Positions 1-7,284 of a DNA stretch of 64,000 nucleotides are shown in pieces (position 1 is the stretch's first letter; the number at the start of each line of letters is the position of its first letter). The position numbers and the translations under genes are program-made. Below the pieces are notes generated by a model. It saw nothing but the letters and a program-made list of their open reading frames with translations. It made no database searches and had not been told where the DNA came from. Source of the stretch: Pseudomonadales bacterium (GTDB lineage Bacteria > Pseudomonadota > Gammaproteobacteria > Pseudomonadales > Halieaceae); contig JACKNN010000006.1 in assembly GCA_024234855.1 (NCBI GenBank), positions 189,984 to 253,983 on the forward strand, in the 5' to 3' direction.

Positions 1-1
1 C

Positions 2-394
2 GGCCTGCCTGAACTTGAGCTGGGCACGGTGCCTGCCTGGGGTGGAACAGCGCGGTTGAGCCGATGCATCGGCCGGGACCGGGCCCTCGATATGATCCTG
101 CGGGTACGCAAGATCGATGGTCAGGAGGCATTGAACATTGGCCTGGTCCATTCAGTATACCCGGTGGCAGAACTTAAGAACGCCGCTATGGCCCTGGCGC
201 GGGAGCTGGCATCCCGCCCCCCCATTGCGGTGGCGGGAGTGCTGGACTGTGTCGTTGGCTCGGCGCACAAACCGTTGCAACAGGCGTTGGATGACGAGCG
301 GGCCGCGGTGCGCCGCTGCGCCGCCAGCAGCGATCAGGCTGAGGGGCTGCAGGCGTTTATCGAGAAGCGCGTGGCGGTGTTTACCGGGACCTGA
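2..394 (+). CDS. Enoyl-CoA hydratase/isomerase family protein, C-terminal part
   Basis: The frame is open from the window edge (base 2) and ends at 394, so only the last 130 or so residues are seen. The visible start, GLPELELGTVPAWGGTARL, matches the crotonase-fold stretch that usually reads GLPEVxLGxxPGxGGTxRL and carries the second catalytic acid region. The next part (RALDMIL, DGQEALNIGLVHSVYP) is the typical family helix and 'A..GLV..V' segment. The family hydrates or isomerises enoyl-CoA esters in beta-oxidation-like pathways. The substrate cannot be told from this fragment. The gene fits the CoA-rich content at the far end of the window. Confidence 0.85.
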   Translation, partial: GLPELELGTVPAWGGTARLSRCIGRDRALDMILRVRKIDGQEALNIGLVHSVYPVAELKNAAMALARELASRPPIAVAGVLDCVVGSAHKPLQQALDDERAAVRRCAASSDQAEGLQAFIEKRVAVFTGT

Positions 395-510
395 GGGCCA
401 TAACACGCCGTTGAGGCAAGTTTCCCCACCGCATCCCGGCGCGTTGATAAGTGCAGGCGTGAGATGTATTAGCAACCAACCAGGGTCGGCGAACGCGACG
501 GGTAGACATT

Positions 511-1512
511 TTACCAGTGGTATCCCAGTGCCAGTACCCACGACAGGTCGTAGTCACCATTATCGCCGACCTCTATCCCCGATCGATCATAGTCCAGACG
601 CATTTCGGCGATAAGCCCCTTGTAAAGCGGCACGGTGATGCCGCTCTTGGACTGGAACAGATAGCCATCTGAAATCGAAAAAACCCAGCCGAAGTCACCC
701 GAATGGGACAGCTCGATACCGCGCCAGGGAGTGTGCCAGACCGCCGTCCAACGGACATTGCCCCCCGGCTCAGTCTGCCAGCCCTCGTTTTGGTAGTAGA
801 AGTACATCAGCGCCGGCCCGCCCTGGATGCTCAGTGTAAGATTGTCGCCGGGTGTGAGCTCCCGGCCGAGGCCGCCACCGCCCGCATACACCTGCTCCAG
901 CGCCTCGAATTCATCGCGGTAGTAGCGCGCCCGTCCGTACCAGTACCAGCCGTTGTCCCGTAGCAGGTCGTACTGGTAGTTGGCATCCGCGTTGTCGTCA
1001 GTGGTGGTGCTGTTGGTTTGTTCGTAGTCGGTGCTGATGTCGACATTGTGGCGATAGCCCGGTCGCAGCCAGCGGGCGTTCAGGTCGGCGGTGAGCTCCT
1101 CCGAAGGATTGGCACCCCGGTCGATATCAAGGGCAATTGCCAGCTTGCCCGTGGATCCGGTGTTGGGCGGCAGGCTGCGCAATTGTGCAAAGGCCACCGA
1201 CTGCGTTGACGCAGCGCCGCAATCCATGGACCACTTGCTGTTGTTGACCTCCACCAGGCAATCGGCTTGCGGCGGTTGGTGCAGCGCCACCCGCACCGAG
1301 GCCCTGTGGCTGGTTTGCAGGTCGAGCACATCGCTCTTGGCTACCGTGATATCGCCGATCCTGTCGGCTTTCCACACCAGGTTTTTTGGCCCGATGCTGA
1401 CCAGTTCCCCCGGTAGAATGGCACCGTTGTCGAGGCGCAATTCTCCGGCGCTGGCAAAACAGGTCGTGGCCATTAGTGAGAGGGCTATTAGTCGGCAAAC
1501 AAGCTCTGGCAT
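511..1512 (-). CDS. DUF481-type outer-membrane beta-barrel protein
   Basis: This 333-aa protein has an N-terminal signal peptide (about residues 1-22, ending near CFASA). A short domain follows (LRLDNGAILPGELVSI, then WKADRIGDITV and 'VLDLQT') of the kind found before YdiY/DUF481 barrels. The C-terminal two thirds alternate hydrophobic and polar residues with many Trp/Tyr and end in ALGYHW, an outer-membrane barrel ending in an aromatic residue. It is probably surface-exposed or a porin-like barrel; its function is unknown. It is monocistronic as far as can be seen, on the same strand as the receptor operon but 320 bases beyond its end. No clear ribosome-binding site precedes the ATG. Confidence 0.65.
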   Translation of the reverse strand: MPELVCRLIALSLMATTCFASAGELRLDNGAILPGELVSIGPKNLVWKADRIGDITVAKSDVLDLQTSHRASVRVALHQPPQADCLVEVNNSKWSMDCGAASTQSVAFAQLRSLPPNTGSTGKLAIALDIDRGANPSEELTADLNARWLRPGYRHNVDISTDYEQTNSTTTDDNADANYQYDLLRDNGWYWYGRARYYRDEFEALEQVYAGGGGLGRELTPGDNLTLSIQGGPALMYFYYQNEGWQTEPGGNVRWTAVWHTPWRGIELSHSGDFGWVFSISDGYLFQSKSGITVPLYKGLIAEMRLDYDRSGIEVGDNGDYDLSWVLALGYHW

Positions 1513-1835
1513 TGTGGGTTACCCATGGGTAAGGCTACCGGGGAGTGTCGCTGGCCTGGCGGACCGCGGGCAATATCGGGAGCCGGATCATTTGTCAGAA
1601 AGTCGCGCCAGAATACCCGCCTATCGCTTGCAGTGACAGCAGAAGCATCGGCGGCCGGCAAGTCGGCGTCGCAGGACCACTTCGCGCCTCCTGGCGCCAC
1701 GAGTAAGGCCGCCGCTGCGAGCGGCCCGGAAAGGTATACGCGGGCCGGGGGCCTGGTGCGTATTAAAACAGGCGCGGTTTGCGCTGACAGGCCCGGTGCC
1801 AGGTATTGTTTAACTGGTCTGGGAGTGTCTGGTTG
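1513..1835. other. Intergenic region with two weak hairpins
   Basis: No convincing gene is visible in this gap of about 320 bases between the DUF3604 gene and the DUF481-type gene (both minus). Two inverted repeats lie here: GCCGCT-GCG-AGCGGC at 1711-1725, and an imperfect ACGC/GGCC...GGCC/GCGT structure at 1738-1761. Either could end transcription of the receptor operon, but neither has a clear T-tract. The promoter of the DUF481-type gene should also lie here; I could not pick one out. Confidence 0.3.
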
Positions 1836-4064
1836 TCAGCCGGATGGCCTGTCATCTGCTTGCTCGACTCGCTGCAACTCGTAGTTCGCGTAGCCGAACT
1901 CATTGCTGCGGGCGGCATAGTATTTGTCACCCAGGCGATAGACGGTCAGCTCGATTGGCGTACCGGCGATCTCGACCTCGTACCTGCCGTCCTTCAATTG
2001 ATACTGCATCTGGCGGCCGTGGAATACGCTGACCATGCCGTCGGCGGCCGGCATTTGGCCATTGACCGCGGTGATCAGGCGCCGGCCATCGGGCCCGTTG
2101 AGGATCTCATATTCTTCTCCGCTGACCGCATTGCGCACATGTATGGTTCTGCCCACGATCAGCTTCTTCAGCGCTTCAGTATCGAGCACAAGGGCACCCT
2201 TTCGCTGCAACTCGGCCACGGTGATTCCGGCGGGGGCTGCGCGGCGCGCCTCGTCATCCGGCGTGTACCAGATCGGTGAGGTCCAGGCCCGCTCCTGAAT
2301 GAGTGGCTGGAAGCCAGCGCCACTGGGGGGCACTTCACCCAGTTGCAGGGCCTGGATCGTACTCCAGCGGGGGGTGGGGATTTCCAGCACCCGCGCATAG
2401 TAGAATGCATCGAGGGCGGGGTCGAAGTCGGGGTCACTCCACACTGCGCTGAGCTCAGGCGCGCCTATGGTATTGGTGTAGCTCGCGTCCATCAGGTTCA
2501 CGGTGTTGCCCACTGGCGGGACCTTGCCGCTGACCGGATCGGGCTGGCGATCGCCGGACCAGGCCACGTCGTAGATCCGTTCAAAACTCTGGCCATTGCT
2601 GGACCAGCCTTTAACGATCTGAATCCGGTCGAGGTTGGCGCTGGTGGGATCCATTACCGCCCACAGGGCAAAGCTGGGAGCTTTCGCCGTCGGTGCCGGC
2701 AGGTCGCCCCCCATGGTTGCGCCCGTGGCGTAGGCTGTCCTGACCCAGTCGGCGCGCGTCAGCATGTCGGCAGTGAAATCCCAGCCGCCAAACAGCCGCA
2801 CCTTGATACGCACACCGCTGGTTGAATAGGCTTCCTTGCGTTTCAGTGCTGAAAAAATCGCCTCACGATTATTATCCTCGGCCCAGACTGCGGTTAATCC
2901 CGCCGGGGTGGGCCACAGGTTATTGAGCCCCAGCGCCCCGCCGTGCAGGCGCTTTTGGGGTGTGTCGTCCGCAGTGCCGTGGACACCGCGATAGTTGTTC
3001 TGGCGGTAAGGCACCGAGTTGACATGCGCGTCTGAGCCGCCGACGAGGCCGAACTTGTAGGGGTTTGCACCCAGAACAGTCTGCATTGCAAGACCATCCC
3101 GGTAAGCCGGTCGTATATAGCTGCCATAGTTGTGCGGCGTCCCGGTTCCCCCAAGTAGCTGCCACACGAACACCTCGTAATTGGCGAATTCATCGTTGGG
3201 TGACAGCGCCGGGGTGGTCTCCGACTGGCCCTTGACCTGTTTCATCTCCGACAAAGGTTCGTTGCGCATCCGGGTTTCGGCCCAGGCTTTATCCAGGGGC
3301 AGCCCACCCTCGTCTTGCACGGTCGGAAACATCAGGCCGTTACTGAGATTGCCATTGTGTGAGATAGCGAGCAATTCATTGCCCATGGCACGCTGCCCGT
3401 CCATCCACTGCCACAGATCCCTGGGGTCAGTGGATTCGATGGAAGTGAAGGGCAATTCCGGCACCTTCCTGGTATCCAGGAAAAAGATATTGCGGTGCAT
3501 ATTCGAGGTGTTGGGTGTAGACGTCCATTCGTAGGCGGCGAAGGTCGTGAACTCCCCGGGCCGGTAAAAATCGTCGGCGATCTCCACCAGCCGCTGCCAG
3601 TAAGTACCGAGGATTTCGGGGCTCATCAGCGCCTCGATGGGGTGGCCCTTGATGATCGTCACCTGCAGCAGCTTGAACGTGAGCAGGGCGTCTTTTTCTT
3701 TGCCGAATTTGATGGCATGGCCCAGCAGTGTCTTACTCAGGGGCGAATTGGGGTCCAGTGCGGACTGGGCGGCACCCAGGTACTCGACGTGCTCGGTGTC
3801 CGCGGCCCAGTCGAGAGGCTCGGTGATTTTCACCGGAAATCCGCCCGGGTGCTGCACGGTCTCCCCGGTGGCGTATTTGTAGAATGTGTCCGGCCCGCCC
3901 AAGGTGACCCCGAAGCCGACGAAGGCATCCAGTGACCAGGCGGTGTGGACATGGGTCTCGCCAAAGTAGACGTTGCGCTCCGGATTGGGCGCGGCTGAGG
4001 CTGTCGCTGCACTCAGGGCAAGCGCCAGGGCGAGGGTGGCACAGAGGGGGGCATTAGGGATCAT
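1836..4064 (-). CDS. DUF3604 family, PHP-like metal-dependent hydrolase, secreted
   Basis: This 742-aa protein starts with a signal peptide (about residues 1-25, ending TASAA). Right after it comes NVYFGETHVHTAWSLDA (residues 31-47), with an HxHT pair like motif I of the PHP phosphoesterase fold. Further on are an E/H pair near FAAYEWTST, 'LAISHNGN', and GLVGGSDAHVN near residue 341, all candidate metal ligands spaced as in PHP proteins. Length and motifs fit the DUF3604 family; substrate unknown. The ATG has a strong ribosome-binding site (CCGGAGGATTTC before it). It is the last gene of the receptor operon, 47 bases after the FadL-type gene, so it probably acts in the periplasm or at the surface on the compound the receptor and channel import. 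Confidence 0.8.
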   Translation of the reverse strand: MIPNAPLCATLALALALSAATASAAPNPERNVYFGETHVHTAWSLDAFVGFGVTLGGPDTFYKYATGETVQHPGGFPVKITEPLDWAADTEHVEYLGAAQSALDPNSPLSKTLLGHAIKFGKEKDALLTFKLLQVTIIKGHPIEALMSPEILGTYWQRLVEIADDFYRPGEFTTFAAYEWTSTPNTSNMHRNIFFLDTRKVPELPFTSIESTDPRDLWQWMDGQRAMGNELLAISHNGNLSNGLMFPTVQDEGGLPLDKAWAETRMRNEPLSEMKQVKGQSETTPALSPNDEFANYEVFVWQLLGGTGTPHNYGSYIRPAYRDGLAMQTVLGANPYKFGLVGGSDAHVNSVPYRQNNYRGVHGTADDTPQKRLHGGALGLNNLWPTPAGLTAVWAEDNNREAIFSALKRKEAYSTSGVRIKVRLFGGWDFTADMLTRADWVRTAYATGATMGGDLPAPTAKAPSFALWAVMDPTSANLDRIQIVKGWSSNGQSFERIYDVAWSGDRQPDPVSGKVPPVGNTVNLMDASYTNTIGAPELSAVWSDPDFDPALDAFYYARVLEIPTPRWSTIQALQLGEVPPSGAGFQPLIQERAWTSPIWYTPDDEARRAAPAGITVAELQRKGALVLDTEALKKLIVGRTIHVRNAVSGEEYEILNGPDGRRLITAVNGQMPAADGMVSVFHGRQMQYQLKDGRYEVEIAGTPIELTVYRLGDKYYAARSNEFGYANYELQRVEQADDRPSG

Positions 4065-4111
4065 GAAATCCTCCGGATGAGTTCACTGCTGATGTCGGTC
4101 GCAGGCATCTG

Positions 4112-5323
4112 TCAAAAGGTCCAGTTGGCGTTCATCATCAGCTGCAGCACACCATTTTCCTGGTAGTCCCCGCCAAAAAACCGGGTGGCGACCCTGGCTT
4201 TTCCCAGGTCGGCGTAATTGATATAACCGCCAACGGTCAGGTTTTTGATCATCTGGTATTGCGCGCCGAGGGCGTAGCGCAGCTGCCGGTCCAGCGGCAG
4301 TTCCGGGACCCGGTATTTCTTGTCCACGGGGTTGGTGTCGTAGGCAACGCCGCCGGTAAAGGACCAATTTGCGCTGGGCCGGTACTGGGCGCCCCAGGCA
4401 TAGTGATAGGTGTCGTGCCAATCAGTGGGCAGCCCTGCATTTCCCGCTTCGCTGGATATCAGCAGGTTGTCCAGTTCGCTCCAGTTGTCCCAGCCCAGTG
4501 TCATATCGACACTCCAATGCTCATCGAGATCGTGGTGCATGGCGAATCGCGCGTACTGGGCCAGGGTGAGTTCCGTGTTGCTGCTGACCTGCAGATCCGG
4601 GGGCTGCACTTCGATATTGCCACTGTAGCTGGGTTCCAGGGTGCTCTGGTACATAAGCCCGAAGCGGGTCCTGTCGCTCAGCTCGTACATTGCCCCCAGG
4701 GTATAGGCCACGCCGGTATCATCACCGTCCAGCTTGGCCCGGCCATCGGGTTGAGCTGGCAGCGGTGTTAACACCTTCAGTTTCTGGGTGAGCTCGGAGT
4801 ACCAGAACTGCAGGGATAGCCCGACCGAAAGCCGGTCTGTAAGCCTGTAGCCCAGGGTTGGCGCCAGCGTTGCCAGCAGCATATCGACCCTGGTGGCCTG
4901 GTAGCGACCAGTCCAGTCGGCATTGTAGTCCAGCCCCGCACCGGTCAGGGCACCGAGATACAGACCCGCACTCCATCTGTCGGAGTTCAGGTCGTGGACA
5001 CAGGCGAAGCTGCCGCCGGGCGCATTTACGCCGGCGCTGCCCCCGTTGTCAACGCCCAAAACCGGATTGGTGTACTCAACGTCGAACTTGGTGCGGGGCA
5101 GAAACGCGCCGACCGAGGTAAATAGCTGGTTCCCTTTGAGTCGGGTGCCGCTGGCGGGGTTGTGAAAGAGGGTGGCGGCGTCGTCGACACCCGCCGCGGC
5201 TCCCGCGCTGGCGCGACCGCCGGAAAAATCGCCGAACTCGTTCGCCCAGAGGCCACCGGCGCTGGCCGGCGCTGCGGCACACGCGGTAGCGATAATAACA
5301 CCGCTCAGTTTCAATTTATCCAT
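4112..5323 (-). CDS. FadL/OmpP1/TodX-family outer-membrane channel
   Basis: This is a 403-aa barrel that takes up long-chain fatty acids or other hydrophobic molecules. After a signal peptide (ending APASAG) comes the family hallmark: NEFGDFSGGRASAGAAAG followed by DDAATLFHNPASGTRL, the N-terminal plug segment of FadL. The rest is beta-strand-rich and ends in NANWTF, a terminal Phe typical of outer-membrane barrels. I chose the ATG at 5323 (GGGGTGAGT just upstream) rather than the GTG at 5329. It lies 21 bases after the propeller gene and before the DUF3604 gene, so it is the likely hydrophobic-substrate channel of this operon. Family assignment is firm; substrate is unknown. Confidence 0.88.
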   Translation of the reverse strand: MDKLKLSGVIIATACAAAPASAGGLWANEFGDFSGGRASAGAAAGVDDAATLFHNPASGTRLKGNQLFTSVGAFLPRTKFDVEYTNPVLGVDNGGSAGVNAPGGSFACVHDLNSDRWSAGLYLGALTGAGLDYNADWTGRYQATRVDMLLATLAPTLGYRLTDRLSVGLSLQFWYSELTQKLKVLTPLPAQPDGRAKLDGDDTGVAYTLGAMYELSDRTRFGLMYQSTLEPSYSGNIEVQPPDLQVSSNTELTLAQYARFAMHHDLDEHWSVDMTLGWDNWSELDNLLISSEAGNAGLPTDWHDTYHYAWGAQYRPSANWSFTGGVAYDTNPVDKKYRVPELPLDRQLRYALGAQYQMIKNLTVGGYINYADLGKARVATRFFGGDYQENGVLQLMMNANWTF

Positions 5324-5344
5324 ACTCACCCCACACGCTGTTTG

Positions 5345-7147
5345 TCAGGTTCCGTACGCTCCCTCTGGTTCGGGCTCAAGGCAGATAAACGCCGGTACCC
5401 CGTCCTCGTGAGCATACGCTGGCAGGTTGGAGTTGCTGGCGCACACCTTGCCGTCCTCGGTAAATTCCAGGTCGCGGAACCAGATCACCCGGTTGGGCAT
5501 CGGGTAGGCGACAAAGCGTCTCTCGCCCGGAATATAGCGAAGTACACGATCGGTATTGTTGGCGGCAATCCACACATCGCCGGTCTTCGGATGTACGTTC
5601 AGTACATAGGGCATCTCATATTCACCTGCCGACAGCACTGGCAGCTGAATGCTCTCGTATTCCCTGGTCTGTGGGTCAAAACGCATCAGGTAACCGTCGT
5701 CGAAAGCCGGAATCCACAGCATGCCGTCTGGCCCGAAGCGCAGGCGGCGTGGACCCGGGTGGGGGGTGTCGATTTCGGTAATTGCCAGCGTTTCCTTATC
5801 CACGGTGCCGATTTTGTCGGCGTAGAGCTTGGAGTACCAGACTGATCCGTCCACCGGGCTGACGTCGATGCCATAGGGCGCGTTGTACACGTCCTTGCCG
5901 CCGTTCAGCCACTTGTGGTGGGACAATACCAGGTGGTAGTTTTGTTCGGGAAAGTAGGCAATGACCTTCATAACCAGCCCGCCCATTACGTCAGACATCC
6001 AGCGCAGGAAACCGTTGGAGGGCAGGGCGATATCGGTGAACTGCTCGGTGTCAGGATCAAATTTCATCAGGCGGTTCGAGACATTGACGGTGAACCAGAG
6101 ATTGCCTTCTCCGTCTGCGCGGATGGTGTGGGGGTAGAGACCCTTGCGCCAGAGGAACCCCTGGGGCAGCGGGTAGCTCTTCCACTCGCCGGTGGCGGGA
6201 TTGAACATCAGTAACTCGCCCGACAGCGAGGCGGTGATGTACATGCGCCCATCCGGCAGCTGCGCGGCGCTGTGGGGACCGTGCTGTCCGGTGAATACGC
6301 CGATGGGTAGTCGGACCCCCTGGAAGCGGCCACCGACCGGTAAATCCGATGCGGGTATATGCACCTCTTCGATGCCGCCGCTGACACGGTCGAGCACGAA
6401 AATCATGTCCTTGCCTTCGTCAATACCGTAGAGCTTACCGTCGTTGCCGACGTAAGTGTCGTGCAGGAACGAAAGGGCGTCGCCTGCGTGCCACTCCTCC
6501 ACCCGCGCCCGCGCCAGCTCCGGACTGTAGGTAGGGGTCTGCACCACGTTGACCGGTGTGCCGTCAAAGCCGGCATTCAATGTTTCCTGGATGCGCCGGT
6601 GCTCCCCGTAGGTGATCCAGGCGCCGTAACCTTCCATACGCCACATGACATCGTTCCATTCGCCCTCGGGTCGCGGCCGGCGCGTCAGCGAATTGCCCTG
6701 CTGGTGGCAGTAGCTGCACTGGCTGATAAAGATATTTTTGGTTTTGAGGTCGGGAAAGGGCAGCGCTGCAGCGTGGGCCGAAGCGGTAAGCGAATCCGAG
6801 ATTTCCCGGGGATCGGTCAGCAGCTCCATAGCGAGGTTGTGGGATTCCTGCGCGTCGGCGGCGAGCTCAAACTCGGTGTTGAAGTCGCGGTACATGGACA
6901 CGCGCCCGCGCAGGCGCACCGCGCCGCTAAATTCGGTGTCCAGCTGATAATCCCCGGCGGCGTTGCTGTAGACGGTTTCCTTACGATTGCGAGCCTCATT
7001 CCAGAGGGTCACGAGGGCGCCGGCGATCGGCTGGCCGTCGGTGCTTGTCACCCGGCCGCTGAGCGTGGTTGCCATCACCAGGGAATCTGTGAGCGTCAGG
7101 GCCATTAACAGGCCGAGACGGATGGCCGTGATAGACATTGGTTTCAT
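5345..7147 (-). CDS. Secreted heme-c plus Vgb-like beta-propeller protein with N-terminal carboxypeptidase-regulatory-like domain
   Basis: This 600-aa protein has a signal peptide (to about residue 26, LVMA). An Ig-like carboxypeptidase-regulatory domain follows (TLSGRVTSTDGQPIAGALV through residue ~110). Next is a short cytochrome-like segment with one heme-binding CxxCH (QCSYCHQQGN, near residue 146) and later Met residues (NDVMWRM) that could be the second iron ligand. Residues ~210-590 are repeated 'DG.LW/YF..' blades resembling virginiamycin B lyase/streptogramin-lyase propellers (for example GEGNLWFTVN, PDGMLWIPAF, KTGDVWIAAN). The role is unknown; a periplasmic redox or lyase function is inference. 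The start is ATG 7147, or GTG 7150. The upstream 35-aa gene stops at 7152, so the two are probably translationally coupled. Confidence 0.75.
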   Translation of the reverse strand: MKPMSITAIRLGLLMALTLTDSLVMATTLSGRVTSTDGQPIAGALVTLWNEARNRKETVYSNAAGDYQLDTEFSGAVRLRGRVSMYRDFNTEFELAADAQESHNLAMELLTDPREISDSLTASAHAAALPFPDLKTKNIFISQCSYCHQQGNSLTRRPRPEGEWNDVMWRMEGYGAWITYGEHRRIQETLNAGFDGTPVNVVQTPTYSPELARARVEEWHAGDALSFLHDTYVGNDGKLYGIDEGKDMIFVLDRVSGGIEEVHIPASDLPVGGRFQGVRLPIGVFTGQHGPHSAAQLPDGRMYITASLSGELLMFNPATGEWKSYPLPQGFLWRKGLYPHTIRADGEGNLWFTVNVSNRLMKFDPDTEQFTDIALPSNGFLRWMSDVMGGLVMKVIAYFPEQNYHLVLSHHKWLNGGKDVYNAPYGIDVSPVDGSVWYSKLYADKIGTVDKETLAITEIDTPHPGPRRLRFGPDGMLWIPAFDDGYLMRFDPQTREYESIQLPVLSAGEYEMPYVLNVHPKTGDVWIAANNTDRVLRYIPGERRFVAYPMPNRVIWFRDLEFTEDGKVCASNSNLPAYAHEDGVPAFICLEPEPEGAYGT

Positions 7148-7151
7148 CACC

Positions 7152-7259
7152 CTACACCATGCCGATCAGATAGGAAATCAGGTGTCCCCCGGCGATAAGG
7201 GCGACCATGAACACGACGTTTATAATGAGAATCCGGGCGACAATTTTTACCGTGTGCAT
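7152..7259 (-). CDS. 35-aa single-pass membrane peptide
   Basis: Reading the minus strand from ATG 7259 to TAG 7152 gives MHTVKIVARILIINVVFMVA and then LIAGGHLISYLIGMV, 35 residues. A basic N-terminus is followed by one continuous hydrophobic helix. An AAAGAGA stretch about 10 bases upstream could bind the ribosome. It lies 25 bases after the TonB-receptor stop and 4 bases before the start of the propeller gene, so it fills the operon gap exactly. I do not recognise a family. The tight placement and clear helix support a real gene, though very small frames can be chance. Confidence 0.5.
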   Translation of the reverse strand: MHTVKIVARILIINVVFMVALIAGGHLISYLIGMV

Positions 7260-7284
7260 ACTGTGTCATCTCTTTCGATCAAAT

